In this document: positions 24,640 to 36,499 of the stretch, in pieces
Layout of the letters: each line of letters opens with the position of its first letter
Numbering within the stretch: the first letter of the stretch is position 1
NCBI GenBank assembly: GCA_009760855.2
Contig: WPIO01000049.1
Coordinates: 1,933,501 to 1,997,500 of the forward strand
Length of the DNA stretch: 64,000 bases
Direction: 5' to 3'
Source of the DNA: Cristatella mucedo
Taxonomy: Eukaryota; Bryozoa; Phylactolaemata; Cristatellidae
Made by a program: the position numbers and the translations under genes
The notes under the pieces: generated by a model
What the model was told of the DNA's origin: nothing
Databases searched by the model: none
Seen by the model: only the letters and a program-made list of their open reading frames with translations

Positions 24640-24790
24640 GAATAGAAAAAAAACCACGACCTCTGTCCCGAGGTCGTGGGTTCGAATCCTGCGGTGGGCG
24701 ATCGCCTCTGCAAGTGGCGGTGACAGCCGTCAAGGCTCTTCTGTCGCTTTACAAAAGAGGCTGCTAAAATCGGCTAGTATTTATTTTTCA
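24640..24790 (+). mobile_element. SINE1
   Basis: Contains GAGGTCGTGGGTTCGAATCC (a near-canonical B-box), the body GTGGCGGTGACAGCCGTCAAG, then AAGAGGCTGCTAAAATCGGC and a TATTTATTTTTC tail. This is the cleanest SINE1 B-box in the window. Confidence 0.9.
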
Positions 24791-25104
24791 TTTGGAACTT
24801 GAGTAGAATTTTGCTGCAGCCACGGCAGTTTTGATGGCCGATGCTGGCGGAATGCAAATCCTTGGCATATTGCCTCTGCTGGCTTTGCGTTGAGATCGCT
24901 GATTGCCTGTGCATGGCATGACGTGGACATGCCGGCTCTCCTAAGTCTTAGTGAGTTCGCTGTCTTACTGCTGCAACAGCTTTCTGCTGCCTGGTAGCGA
25001 TTCGCTGCGGTTCACCCTTGCGACATTGTGCAATGCTCGATCCGCACTGGGCGCATCGTGTATCCTTGACATCCGAGAGGATCGGATCTGGTTCTTTTTG
25101 ACAG

Positions 25105-25291
25105 GGGACTTGTGGGGACCTCTGATTCTCTGCATCTTCCTGGCCCTCATGCTGCAGGACATTGGTGGTAATAGCGGCGACGATGGCCAACAAGCTGGTG
25201 GTTCAGGCCCGCAGTTTGCCGAAGTTTTCGTCGTCTACTGGGTCGGCGCAGCCATCGTCACATTAAACATCAAGCTTCTCGGTGGTTCACT
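25105..25291 (+). CDS. YIPF6: YIPF6 exon (membrane segments 1-2)
   Basis: The acceptor GTTCTTTTTGACAG precedes the exon; the donor is TTCACT|GTGAGC. The 187-base exon starts with GG completing a Trp codon. It encodes DLWGPLILCIFLALMLQ (first membrane helix), a Gly/Asp/Gln loop, GPQFAEVFVVYWVGAAIV (second helix) and TLNIKLLGGSL. The motifs DLWGPLILC and GPQFAEVF are family signatures of YIPF6. It ends two bases into a Leu codon. Confidence 0.97.
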
Positions 25292-25439
25292 GTGAGCAAT
25301 TCTTTGCGCACTCGCTCTGAGCGGCCTCAGAGCAGCTTCAGGCTTGTGTTCTCCGTCGACGCTACATGAATGAGCATGTTTCAAGTAGTAAAGAAAAAAG
25401 AAAGAAGATTTAAAAAAGAAAGGCCCTCGATTTAAGATC

Positions 25440-25560
25440 GGCCCCATCTTTAGTCAGTGGCATAAGGGCCGTCAAGCGGCTTCACTTGGCTTGCAGCAAG
25501 CAATGTAGAATTGCCGGACAGCAGGACTCGAGCACACGACCAGGGCACCTGAGCTGGTTG
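25440..25560 (-). mobile_element. SINE1-like tRNA head
   Basis: On the minus strand GGTCGTGTGCTCGAGTCCTG forms a B-box, followed by GCAATTCTACATTGC and GCCGCTTGACGGCCCTTATG. The body is related to SINE1 but diverged. Confidence 0.6.
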
Positions 25561-25869
25561 CACCTAGGACACAGGACCCACCTGGACGTAGATCAGGCAC
25601 GCTGTGGCACGTAAGCAGAATGCCACAGATTTGGCGTAGCGGACTTCTCCGCTGAATATTGATTCGACAGCCTGCTGTGGGACGTTTGTGAACGCACGTG
25701 GAGTTCATATAGCACGATTGCATATATAACCTGTATGTAAGCACCGCTTTTGGGACCCACACAAGAGGGGCTCACAGAGGGACAAATCGTCCTCATCTGC
25801 GGGTCATGCTTCACCGTAAAGCCACACACCGGGTCTTGCCGACATATAGTAGCATATGAGCAGTAAAAT

Positions 25870-25980
25870 TTACACGGTAATAATAGTGATAATAATATCT
25901 CATTTCATAGAACCTAAAGGGAACTAAATCTCTATCTGGGTGCTTTGCAATTTAATGCAAGGGAAGCAATAGCCAAGGGT
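25870..25980 (-). mobile_element. LINE-A/SINE2 3' tail remnant
   Basis: (AAT)n-like start, then ATAGAACCTAAAGGGAACTA and AATCTCTATCTGGGTGCTTT, the reverse complement of the shared 3' tail. It cannot be assigned to LINE or SINE without the 5' part. Confidence 0.7.
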
Positions 25981-26419
25981 TAGTGGCGTGGACGCGTATC
26001 ATGCTTAGACGAGCATGTGAAAGCAAACATCGTGCTTAGACCATCATGCGAAAAGGCACACATCAGGATAGCCACTGGTTAGCAGGATAGCCCCTGGTTA
26101 GGAGCAAGCACTGAATTATGCACAGGCATATGCATTGGAATACGTTGCTGCACATATTTCTAGCTGTGCAACTGCAGTCCTTTTGTAGCTACAGCCTTGT
26201 CCCAGTAGCCCAAGTAGGTACACTAAATGTGCAACCACACTTGGATCAGGTTTGACTGCAGATGGGAGTCCTTCTGTGACTGCGGGTTTGCGAGCAATCA
26301 GGACAAACGTCCTTCTGTGTTTGCATGGTTCTCGAACATTGTTAAACTGCATTCAGTTATCTTTTCCCGCGGCTATTATAGATTCTTCAATGGTCGTCTC
26401 CATAGATTGCGAGGAGTCT

Positions 26420-26466
26420 AAGCAGTCAGCGATTGGCCACACAGATTGGCCAATCGCTGACTGCTT
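26420..26466. repeat. Perfect 20-bp inverted repeat, 7-base loop
   Basis: The left arm AAGCAGTCAGCGATTGGCCA at 26420-26439 and its exact reverse complement at 26447-26466 flank CACAGAT. It lies in the YIPF6 intron between the 25105 and 27003 exons. Confidence 0.95.
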
Positions 26467-27002
26467 GCACTTATTCGCGTGCTTCTCACACTGAAACGTG
26501 ACCTGCTTCTGCCGAGGTCAGGTGGCTCGCCATGCCGTCTTCCTCAAGACGCTGCGCTGCTCGCTTGCATTACTCTGGCACCCCCGAAATCACACTAGTG
26601 ATTTACTAACGTGCTGCCATGCTTGCATCGAAGGTAGACAGGCACAGCATTCGCCTGCAAGCAGTCAGAACAGAAAGCGGCTGGCTAGGCCTATCTTCGT
26701 CTCTTCGTCGAGCGCTTTGGCGTCCATCGTCTTCGCGCACATGCTCTGAATTCGCTTGGCAAGCCGCTCCCCGTGGGGGCGGGGACGAGATTCGTGAAGC
26801 CAGGCCGCCGATTGACGAATGTCTGCGCTCGCCGATTGACGGCCAGCGACCTTCGAGCACTAGTTGGCTCGTGCTGCCTCGCTCGCTTGGCGCTCGTTAG
26901 CGCCGCGAGAGTGCGCCGCCGTGCTGTGCTGCCCTCGTGCAGGCCCGTTGCCTCGTCGGCCTCCTCGAGGCAAAGCAGCCGCGTCTGGCGCGAGCGTTGC
27001 AG

Positions 27003-27166
27003 GTCCTTCTTCCAAGCCGTCTGCGTGCTCGGCTACTGCGTGTCGCCGCTCGCGCTGTCGCTGCTCGTGTGCCGGCTGGTGCTGATGCTCGCCAGCGAGC
27101 AGACGCTCGTGCTCTTCTCCGTGCGCTTCGTCGTGGTCGTCTTCGGCTTTGCCTGGTCAACTTTCG
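27003..27166 (+). CDS. YIPF6: YIPF6 exon (membrane segments 3-4)
   Basis: The acceptor GAGCGTTGCAG ends at 27002 and has a weak pyrimidine tract; the donor is TTTCG|GTGAGT. The 164-base exon completes Leu from the previous exon and encodes SFFQAVCVLGYCVSPLALSL, VCRLVLM (third membrane helix), a short loop, then LFSVRFVVVVFGFAWSTF (fourth helix). The FFQ..CVLGYC motif is the family hallmark. It ends one base into an Ala codon. Its GC content is much higher than that of neighbouring introns and of the 23292 exon. Confidence 0.96.
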
Positions 27167-27959
27167 GTGAGTGCTTGCGTCCGTGCAGTCAGTGCAGCTT
27201 TCGGCTCTGCGGCTGCTGCTGCGCTGGCTGTGGCGGGCCGCCACCGCGGGCCGCCGCTGCCTGCGGTTAGATCGGAGTGAGTGAGTGAGTCGGCGTGGTA
27301 CTTGCATTCTCAGCGGTGCACTGCTGCGTCTGTCCGCGCCGCCACTGATGATGTGCTACCGGCCACCGCGACTTTTCTTAATCTTGGCTAGTAATAATTA
27401 ATAATTAATCTTAATTAATAATTAATCTTAATCTTGCTGTGCATCCTGTGCACCCTTCCCCGAGTAGAATGAGTTACTTAGAGTAGTCGTGGCCGTGCTT
27501 TTCAGAGCCAGGTTGTGGGTTGTAGCAACAAAAAAAAACAGCCGGAGCCTGACGGCTGTTGAATTTCCGGTCCAAGTTGTCTGCGCAGTGGTGCTGTGCG
27601 ATACGAGTATTTGTGAGATCAGGATAGCAGTGGACTCAGTCACCCAGCTATTTTCAGCCGGTTTCCAGTAATTAGCTATGACATGCAAACCATGAAAATT
27701 AGTTAGTTTTTTAGCACTGTGGCCGGCAATAGCGAGATGCTGCTTCCTGTCCAGGTGCCTCCTCCAGTCATGCTTGTCTCAGCCGCCACTGCATTGCCTG
27801 TTCGCTTGGTCTGATCGCAAGTTTAAGCTCGACGCGATCGTTTCATGTGGCAAAAGCCACATGAGCATCTAGCTGGAGAGATTGTGTTCGGAATTAGCCA
27901 TTCTGCTGCCCTGCCACCGCCGGGTGCCCCCATCTTGCTGAAGTGTGTGATCACGTGGC

Positions 27960-28125
27960 ACGCCCGAGGGTCTTAGGTGCGGGTAGCGTGTTCTTGCTCA
28001 CGACGAGCAGGGTCGTGGGTTAAAGTCCTACTTCAGAACCCCTTTATTGCCTGCCGATGACAGCCACTAAAGCTCTTGTGCAGCTATATACATGAGGCTG
28101 TTAGATCGGCAGATCTTTACTTTGC
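27960..28125 (+). mobile_element. SINE1
   Basis: GGGTCGTGGGTTAAAGTCCT (B-box region), the body CCGATGACAGCCACTAAAGC, and ACATGAGGCTGTTAGATCGG with a CTTTACTTT tail. Degenerate but collinear with other copies. Confidence 0.8.
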
Positions 28126-28884
28126 GGTTACTCAACATTGCCCGTAGGGTGGCTGTGGGTTGTCAGAATGCGGGGAGGCTTAGGCTTGGCGCCATGTTCG
28201 TCGTGCGACTTCCTCTATGCGCGCATCACCAATAGCGCAAGTGGCATGGTCTAGAGCTTGCCTGTCTTGAGGGTACAGTAAGCTCGCCATTTTACGTGAT
28301 TCCCATAGTACCGCAGCCATCCTCAGGTTGGGCTATCTCTTTTCTTGTTCTTGACATTCGTTTCTCAATGGTCATCGTAGCTATAACCAGGCAGCGGCAT
28401 TAAAAAATAGCTCTCAGGAAACATCCCGCTAGTTTTTTCCTGCATGGCTAATGGAATATGGGGATTACTGCTTGCTGCAAGTGCAAACCGGATGTAATAA
28501 ACGATCTGATTGTAGCCCTGTATGACACTGCTGCCTTGACGTCGGACCACCGTAGCAGTACCATCGTTTCGAAGGACTATATGTACATGTTTGTGAGTTG
28601 TATGGGCCTGCACCTCTCTGTGGGTCGGTGAAGATCCTTCATAAGTTGACTCGTTGTCTTTTCTTGTCACTTCGTGTCTGGTTTCTGTAGCAGTGCCAGC
28701 GATTCCCACCCGAGTTCTCCCTCCGGTCGGTTGCCTCGGTTTGGTGCGGTCCTGGAAGTATCGAACAGGCCAGGATGCAGGATCCGCCATCGTTGATAGC
28801 AGCGATGGCCGACGGAGAGCCGGTGTGGCGTCCGGTTGTGCACATGCGCCTGGCTCGTCTGTGAGCAGCTTTTTGTCGTGCCAT

Positions 28885-29232
28885 GTAGTTCTTATGCTCC
28901 CAAAGCCTGGAACTCACTTGCGATTGGTGTCACGATATCCTGTGACCTGATGACATTTAAAAAGAAGCTAGAAATGCATCTATTTATCACAGCATTTAGT
29001 TGGTTAAGGTGATTCGTCCTTTTGTGCTCATGCAGGCTGACACTGTGCATGCTGCCACATCCAAAATTTGCATGGTGACCCTGTGAATGTACCTCTAATC
29101 ATGTTATGCTTTTTGTCATTGAGTATGCTTCCGCTAACCATTCAATCATTCTTTCTTTGCAGTAAATGTAAAGTGCCTAGAAAGAGATTGAGTCTGAGGG
29201 CGCTATATAAATGTATTATTATTGTTATTGTA
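28885..29232 (+). mobile_element. LINE-A C-terminal end and 3' tail
   Basis: Starts in the AYAPKAWNS coding block (TATGCTCCCAAAGCCTGG), then CATTTAAAAAGAAGCTAGAA. It continues through the untranslated region to AAAGTGCCTAGAAAGAGATT and a TATTATTATTG end. Confidence 0.88.
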
Positions 29233-29499
29233 TAAGAGAGGTTGATTACTACAAGTGACCGTGCAGCATCACATTAGCTCTGGTTTAACTTGTGGCAGCC
29301 ATCACCAACCGTTCCTCGTGCACCCGTGTGTTTGCTAGCAGTTCTCCTAGCGCTTATCTAGCTCAACGTAGCTCAACCCTTTGCGTAGCTCAACCCTTTG
29401 CCGGTTTGCAACAGCTGAAACAAAAAAGAAACTGAAAACTGAAAACTGAAACTCAAGTGTCCCAAAGAATGTTGTGTTGCGATAAAAAAAGACGATCGA

Positions 29500-29580
29500 G
29501 TCACGTCACGTCATGCAGTTTGTTGTTGAACCCACGACCCTGTTGAATCAGAGGCAACAGGCATGCCTACTTGCCGTCAC
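29500..29580 (-). mobile_element. tRNA-like SINE head remnant
   Basis: On the minus strand AGGGTCGTGGGTTCAAC is a B-box-like word preceded by a plausible A-box region. No 3' body was found. Confidence 0.4.
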
Positions 29581-30495
29581 AGGTGCTCGGGGTGAGGGGC
29601 CAGAATGGGGTGCCTCAACGAGTGCTGCTTGAGCTCGTAGTGCTGCTGAGCTGTGCCACTGCGCGAATGCTTCATGACGGCGCCTTCTCACTCACCACCG
29701 AGGTGAGGGGGCCGATCCTGCGCGAGAGATGGCTGATCTGCTAGCAGCCACATTGCGCCACGTCGTCGGCCTGCTGTGGCTGTAGCCCGCCGGCAGCTAG
29801 CGATCTGCTGCAAAAAAGTGCATCTTGCACGAAGCAGCACCGAAGCTTCGAGACCCGGAGGCATGAAAGAGCTCTCTGAGCTCGTCAAGTTGTGCTGAGC
29901 GCGTGACGCTCGACCTGAAGTGCCACAGTGCGGCAAGGCATCGCTCCAAGCATGCGAAGCTTGTGCTGCACAATGCAGCCACTTGCGGTATGTCAGGAAA
30001 TTGCCTGCCGTGCGCACACAGACAAGTATCGATTCATCCATTAAGCTGCAGCCTCCAAAAGCGATGTCAAATGAGTGCATAAATGAGTGCATACATGGGC
30101 GCATTTTTTTCGCAGTCTCGGGAGTTTCCTCGGACGCGGGACATCGGGAGGGGAATGCGGTGGATAGGTGGGTGAGGGTGATGCACTGCTTGGTAACCAC
30201 TGGCATCTCACACAACTAACGCCCACACACAGCGGCAGCTGGTCGGTCGGTCGAACATGTCACGATCTGAGCACGTGGACCTCTCCCCCAGCAGCTCGGG
30301 ATAGATCGCGACTCGTTCAGCATTTGAATGCCGGTGCCTGAAGCAGCTGCGCGACCTTACAAGAAGTCCTTCACCGGAAATGCTTGCCGATTGATCATCC
30401 TCTTGGCGCTGCTCTTGCCGCTTTCGGAGCAAGCACCAAAAATGCTGCCAGTAGTGCAGGCGCCGCTCGCTCAACCGGCAAGAGGGTCGAGGGGT

Positions 30496-30617
<122 letters not shown>

Positions 30618-30675
30618 CACACTGCACATCGCTTTCAGCTGAGCTCACGTGCTGCTCGCTTCTTTGATGCTGCAG

Positions 30676-30788
30676 CGTCAACGGCATTCCTGTCGGGAAG
30701 TCAGCCGCCGAGGAGGAAAGCGCTAGCAGTCTATCCGATATTCCTGTTTTACTTCGTGATCAGCTGGCTAATCATATCTCACACGTGA
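30676..30788 (+). CDS. YIPF6: YIPF6 last exon (membrane segment 5 and stop)
   Basis: The acceptor GATGCTGCAG ends at 30675. CG completes the Ala codon and the exon encodes STAFLSGSQPPRRKALAVYP then IFLFYFVISWLIIS (fifth membrane helix), HT and TGA at 30786-30788. The STAFL..SQPP.RRALAVYP..LFYF motif is diagnostic of YIPF6. The C terminus is slightly shorter than in vertebrates (ISHT rather than a TFTPQ-type end). No nearby polyadenylation signal was seen; an AATAAA occurs at 31662-31667, beyond a SINE. The (GA)n tract just upstream leaves only about 60 bp for branch point and acceptor. Confidence 0.97.
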
Positions 30789-31008
30789 CTCGTGCCACCA
30801 GGCGCACTGGATGACACGCTTTGCTGACATCGTCTGTGCGCCGCACTGCTGCTTCGAGAATCCTCTTGGGATCCCAGTTGTGCGTTGCACTACAGGGGGC
30901 GCTATTTTTCGTGCTCACGACGGGCTTGCACGGGTAGCACGTTGCTGCGATGCAAACTCCTGTGGCCACGCGCGAGCTCCAGTGGGCTAAGGCCATCGGG
31001 CCAGTGGC

Positions 31009-31072
31009 CGACTTCCTGTGCCTGCGACTTCTTATGTCTGCGACTTCCTGTGCCTGCAACTTCCTGTGCCTG
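31009..31072 (+). repeat. Four copies of a 16-bp tandem repeat
   Basis: CGACTTCCTGTGCCTG-type unit repeated four times in a row with one to three substitutions per copy. Confidence 0.9.
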
Positions 31073-31344
31073 CATTGCCGGCAGGCGTCTGGTGCGTGTC
31101 CAGTGGACGTGAAACCTGCCTGCACGTAGTCGACGCCAGAGTCTCTTCGGTTGCATTTCTCTTGAAATGGCAACGTTGCGTTAAGCAGCCTCTCAAAGCC
31201 AGCACTGCAGTTCGCTTGCAATTATTTATTTGTAGTCGCCCATTTCTTAGTTTCCGGACTTTCAATACAGTTAGCTGAGATCATCAGCTTCATTTCTTTC
31301 AATCGGTTGCATCACATGGACTTTGAGCTTTGCTGCAATGCCGT

Positions 31345-31510
31345 TTAGTTTGTATGGGCCGTGATAGCCCAGGCGTTTCTCTTCACGACTGAAGTCGTGG
31401 GTTCGAATCTTGCAGTTGGCGATCCTGTATTGCCATCTCGAAATGGTGGTGATAGCCGTTAAGGCTCTCCAGTCGCTATACGAATATGGCTGTTAAATTA
31501 GCCAATATAT
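31345..31510 (+). mobile_element. SINE1
   Basis: Full-looking copy: A-box-like GGGCCGTGATAGCCCAGGCG, B-box AGTCGTGGGTTCGAATCTTG, the body GGTGGTGATAGCCGTTAAGG, then GAATATGGCTGTTAAATTAG and a TATTTTTAAT tail. Confidence 0.9.
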
Positions 31511-31769
31511 TTTTAATAATGCTAAGTAATGACCCGCCGGAGCAATCTTAGCAAGGGCAAATTGAAGCCACCGGCATCGCTGCCTTTTTGTTTGGTCTTC
31601 AGCTTTTGGCAGTCAGTAGACCTAGCGGGACCCGTGGCAGCTAAGCTAATTATTGCGATTGAATAAAAGCTGATTTTGGTAAAGTTAATCTATTTTACAA
31701 AGCCAAATGTCGTGCTCTGTTGCGATAAACGTAAGTTCATAAGGGCATTGGTATATACAAGTAAAGAGT

Positions 31770-31860
31770 AGCCAGACGACTGAGTCGTGCAGGACTCGAA
31801 CTCACGATCTGAGTCTTCAAGGTTGAGATCGATTGCATCAACCCTGGACTGAGACTTAAC
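31770..31860 (-). mobile_element. tRNA-like SINE head
   Basis: On the minus strand AGATCGTGAGTTCGAGTCCT is a good B-box with a preceding A-box-like GGGTTGATGCAATCG. No SINE1 body is attached. Confidence 0.5.
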
Positions 31861-34189
31861 TATAAGGCGAGTGTATCTAACTTTCGTGTCTGCATCGTAA
31901 ACGGGACCCTGTTAGGCATGCAATGCACAAGCGATCTGCTCGCCACGACTAGCCTCAGCTAGCTGCTAATGTTGTGTGTGTTCGTGCCTGGCTGTATCAA
32001 AGTCAGCTGGTGACCCTATTGGCTGTCTTATATGGTGACCCTGGCCTTATCGGTATTGAACCTCTCGAATATCTCACATGCCAGTATTTGGCAGTACTAG
32101 TGATGACCCTAAGTATTTCCTCGGGAACTTGAACATCGAACAGGTGCAGGTAGGTGTACGGCTATCGATTGCAATGGCAATTACAGGTTGCCGTGCATTC
32201 CAGTTTTTCAGTTAAATATGACCGAGCGACTCGCGTATGGACCTCGGCATCAATGAGTGGTCTGAAAGCTGGACTGTACTGCTAGTGCGTACTAGAGGCT
32301 TGAGCCGATAGGTGTGCAAGACTCCAGCTACTCACATCGAGCTGCCGTGTGCCGTTCGCTGGTCTGCACATCTGTGTCTCGATGTACGTACCAATGTCAA
32401 CGGTTCTACAAAAAGGTAATTGTAACGGCCACAGCTACTGCTAGGGACGAACTCTTGTGCCGACTCTGTTCAGCCTCGATGTTCGACATTGTTTTAAAGC
32501 GCCGATCACATGGTTCCTCAATACTAGTGCCAAGTGGACGCTTCACCAGCGTCAGCTGACCGGCAACAAATATTATTCACAGCGGGAGGAATTAGGATTC
32601 TGCACCCCGAGGACCCCACAGTTCGTGGCAGGCACTAACCTCCAGAGCTCCACTGCCGACAACTATGCGAAGAGGCAGCTGCGCTCATGCTTCCCTATGC
32701 AAAGTCGCCTACTTCTTGCGTGACCCGAATTTGTAAAGGCAGAGCGACTCCTTTGACCGTGTAGCTTCGTCAAATGCAAATCGTCACCAGAGTCGGTGGC
32801 TTCTTTGCCCAGAGCATCACGTGACCTCGATGAAGAGGCAAACGCATAGAGCTACGCGTCCGTTTTCCAACTGCCTTCGAGTAGTAATGAAACGAAAGGT
32901 GTTTATTTGAAACCTCGTGCGTAAGAGCGAATCACCCATTGGGCATGTAGCTCGCCTTAGCTGTTGCATATATATGGTGACTTTGTGGCTTATGAGACCG
33001 GTTTGTATTCCATTGATTTGCCTAGCTCGATCGTTTGCCAGCGTCGCGTGCCCAGCTCCTCAGCCAAGCCCTTGCGGGTTGTCAGGCCTTGCCAAGTGCC
33101 TCCCGGCGACTCTCATTGCCAAGCCGTTTGCAATTACGATCTCGAGCGCATTTTCAGACTGATCCTTTTCCGATCCGCCCGTCGCCCGTTGCCCGAGCGA
33201 TTCGCATCGTTTCGTACTAGGTAGACCTTTGCTAATTGATCTTTAGCCGCAGGAGGAGCGAACGCCGCAGGAGGAGCTGCACAGGATCGAGAGCCAGGCC
33301 TAGCCGTCAATTGCTCGCTGTCATCAGAACGCTGCTTCGTGCCGCCTAATTCTTCGACAGCCTTTGGTGCCCTTGAATACTGGGTCGATATGCAGAGTGA
33401 CAGGTGCTCAATAAATGGCTCATCACCTTTCTGCATCGCTTCGAGACAACAGCTACAAGTTGTCCACCGTAGACAGAGAGAGGCTTAGCAATGGCTGACT
33501 ACTCCTGGTCATCTACTACAAGTAGACGGTAGTCCAGAAGGTTGTTGCCGGGCGAAATCAGTCATCTCGGAGACATTCTTGTTAGCTTCTCGTAGTTATA
33601 ACAAACTTAGCTACTGTAGCCGGCCGCTAGACTGCCAAGTTAGATACGAGTGTGCGTATAGCCGCACACCATCCGGGTGCTCAGAAGAATTTCGAAAGTA
33701 TGCGCATCTCAAAATTCTTATCTCCTTCTTATCTGAAAGAACTGGCACGCGGCGGCCTATGAGTGAAAGAACGTCTCCCTCGGGTGTCCTGGATGCGGAA
33801 CATAATCTCTTGGATACAGAATAATGCCTTAAACATTCTGAAAGGCCATTTTAGACGGGCGCAATATTGGAGGCTCTTCGAAGCTACTACATTCATTCGA
33901 CGCACGCAGCCGTTTCTTCCGGTTTTCCCAGAAGCTGCTAGAACGCTTCGACGAACGGCTGTGGACCTCCGCGCGTTGCACTGGCGAAGCATTAAGAAGC
34001 CGCTATCAAGAGTTTTTTCTCAGGGTGCCTCTTAGCTAAAATTATATGGTTTGCACGTTCGCACTAGCCGAAAAACGTCTTTAGGTCACGCCCGCTAGGC
34101 CTGCCGAGCAGTGTCATCCTGGTCGTCCAATAGCTGGCTCGACGTCGCAGCGTCTTGAGTTGAATTACTAAAATTTGAGCTAAATTTGT
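31861..34189. other. No gene recognised
   Basis: Frames reach 100 codons (33134-33436 minus) and overlap on both strands without domains. No clear repeat family. This is the intergenic space between YIPF6 and the coiled-coil gene at 36500. Confidence 0.4.
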
Positions 34190-34893
34190 CCATGCATTTG
34201 TGACATCCAGTCTCCACTTCTGGAACTCCCTGCTTGCTGGCCTACCGGCCTGTGCAATCAGGTGCTTTCAGCTGGTGTAAAACTCTGCAGTTAGGCTTGT
34301 CTGTCGTGAGCGTAGAAGTTGCCACTTCACACCACTTCTCGCCGACCTGCACTGGCTCCCAGTCAAGCAATGGATCGACTTCAAGGTTTTGTCGCTCAAT
34401 TTTAGGTCCCTTCATTCTTTGGCTCCAGCCTAGCTATCAGATCTATTCCCCCACCAGGCCAAGCATCGTACCACCCGCTTTTCGGAATCCAACAGTTTAC
34501 CAATACCTCGTACAAACCTCAAATCCGTTGGAGACCATGCCTTTTGTTCATCTATGCTCCCCAAGTCTTGAACTCACTTCAGACTGGCCTTACTTCTCCC
34601 TGACTTGAAAGCATTTAACAAGAAGCTAAAAACCGATCTATTTATCACCACATTTAGTGGGTCTGTACAATTCGTCGCTTGTATGGGCACGTGTTGTGAT
34701 ACTGTGCATACTGCCAATAGCCATATTTGTATGCTAAGACTATGCATGTCATCTCTAACAATCTAATGCCTGCTGACATTGAGCACACTACCACTAACCA
34801 CTCCGTCGTGCTTCCTTTGCAGCAAATGTAAAGTGCTTAGAAAGAGATTAAGTCTAAGGGTGCTAAATCAAAGGTATTATTATTATTATTTTT
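34190..34893 (+). mobile_element. LINE-A C-terminal region and 3' end
   Basis: Collinear with the copy at 23831-24288 and, unlike it, retains the 3' untranslated region to AAAGTGCTTAGAAAGAGATT and (ATT)n at 34876-34893. Stops and small indels are scattered through the coding part. Confidence 0.92.
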
Positions 34894-35014
34894 TATACGA
34901 GCGCTGCGCTCTTACGGTGTAAGTTCATTTTTAGTGCAGAGGCCGCCACTCGCGCTCATAGCAAGAGTGAGTGCAGGAGTATTTCGCATTGGGAGCTGGG
35001 AACGATCATAAATA

Positions 35015-35190
35015 AAGATAAATACTCATATTTAACAGCCTCTTTTTGATAGCTGCAGAAGAGCCTTTACGGCTATCACCATCATTTCCAGATGGCAATA
35101 CAGGATCGCCCCACTGTAAGATTCGAACCCACGACCTCGGGACCACGGTCGACGTCTCCGAATAACGGACTCGCAGGGTTCAATGTTGCA
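35015..35190 (-). mobile_element. SINE1
   Basis: Reverse complement order: TATTTAACAGCCTCTTTTTG (tail and GAGGCTGTTAAAT), then CTATCACCATCATTTCCAG (body), then AAGATTCGAACCCACGACCT (B-box). Confidence 0.88.
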
Positions 35191-35339
35191 CCGGATGGAT
35201 GATGGCGCTGCTGGTCGCGTCTCAGATTCTAGCAGATTCGCTGCCGTCAAGAGTTCCAAGCTCAGAGCTTGCGGATATCAAATCTGCTTGCGGCGGAATT
35301 TTCTTTTTCGCCTAACGACTGATACCCGTCAGTAGCGGT

Positions 35340-36499
35340 ACGGTTTGCAGCGCTACCTAGACGGCGCTTCGGACGGATCATCATTCCTCGGCTCGTCGGC
35401 GTCTGGCCGGCGGCGGAAGTACGGGAGCGGCGGCTGGCGCGCGGCTGGCGGGCGCCGCGCCGCACCGCGCTGCGGCGACGCCGCGTGGACGGCGCGCACG
35501 CGCGCGCGCAAGCGTCGGCTCAGGGTTTCGCGCCTTCGCCGTCGGCTCCGCCGAAGCGGGCGCGGCAGCACGGCGAGACCGTTAACATCCGGGCGGCGCC
35601 CACCGACCGACCGACCGACGGGCTCAGCGGGAGCGGACGAGGCCAGTGCGCCGCAGTCTAATTGCAGCTCACTGGCGCGCGCAACAACAGCGCGCGGCGG
35701 CTCGCCGGAGTCTATTCGGGCGGCGCTAAGGTCAAGGTTTATTTAGCTGACTGGCGATGCTTTAGCGGGACATTATTCAGCCCGCGCGCCCGTCAAAGGC
35801 GGAAGCGACAAAGCCCGCTGCGCAACAATGCCGCCCGCGCCGCCCAAAGCCCGCGTTCGGCCAGCCGGCGACGGCAGCGTCGACGTACCGAGCGGCGCTG
35901 CTTAGGTCGGCGGCGCGCATACTCGTCGGCGCGGCTCTCCGCGAAAGGCGCGGCCGAGAAGGAGGAGCAGGCGGAGGAGCAGACGGAGGAGCAGGAGGAC
36001 TGCGGCGCGAGGAGAAGGAGAAGGAGGAGGAGGACTCCGCACTCGGTCGTCTCCGGCAGCTGGCCATCGGCCGCCGCCTGTCGCATCCTGCTCTCCCAGG
36101 GCGAGTTTCGAGCTGCGGTCGGCCGCGGCGGCAGCGGCGATCGACCTGGTCGCGACGCTCGCCGACGGCGGCGCGCTGCCGCGGGTACGAGCCCGCCGGG
36201 AGCTCGCTGTCGCCGCCCGCGGCGTATCGGCTTACCCGCGAGGCACGCCGCCGCCACCGCCGCTGTAGCGGGGCCGCACTCGGGTCAGTGCTGCCAACCG
36301 GCGCAGGCGAGCGCCGTCCTAGCGGCTCTGCCGCCGTCGCCGTTCGACTCGACTCAACGGACGCCGCCGTAGTGGATCGGTCGCCGAGCGCCGCTGCTCG
36401 CGCCGCCGTCGCCGCAGCGGCGGGCAGCCGCGGCGGCCGCCGCGGCTGCGGCGACGCTCTTCAGTCAGCTCCTCAGAGCCGCCGGCGCGGACCGCTGCT
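35340..36499 (+). promoter_or_regulatory. GC/CpG-rich block, probable promoter and 5' region
   Basis: About 1.1 kb of very GC- and CpG-rich DNA, unlike the surrounding intergenic sequence, immediately upstream of the long coiled-coil frame. Open frames appear on all strands because stop codons are rare, so none is called. The location suggests the promoter and 5' untranslated region. No TATA box was identified. Confidence 0.5.

Noticed and set aside
24640-24790. tRNA genes suggested by GGTTCGAATCC-type B-boxes
   Set aside because: None folds as a complete cloverleaf by eye; each is joined to the SINE1 or SINE2 body. They are SINE heads.
26420-26466. microRNA precursor
   Set aside because: The 47-base hairpin is shorter than usual precursors and has no flanking stem; without small-RNA data it is reported only as an inverted repeat.
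35345-36372. Long Arg-rich frames before gene 3
   Set aside because: Stop-poor CpG-rich DNA gives frames in all six readings. Amino acid content is dominated by Arg, Ala, Ser and Pro with no domain.
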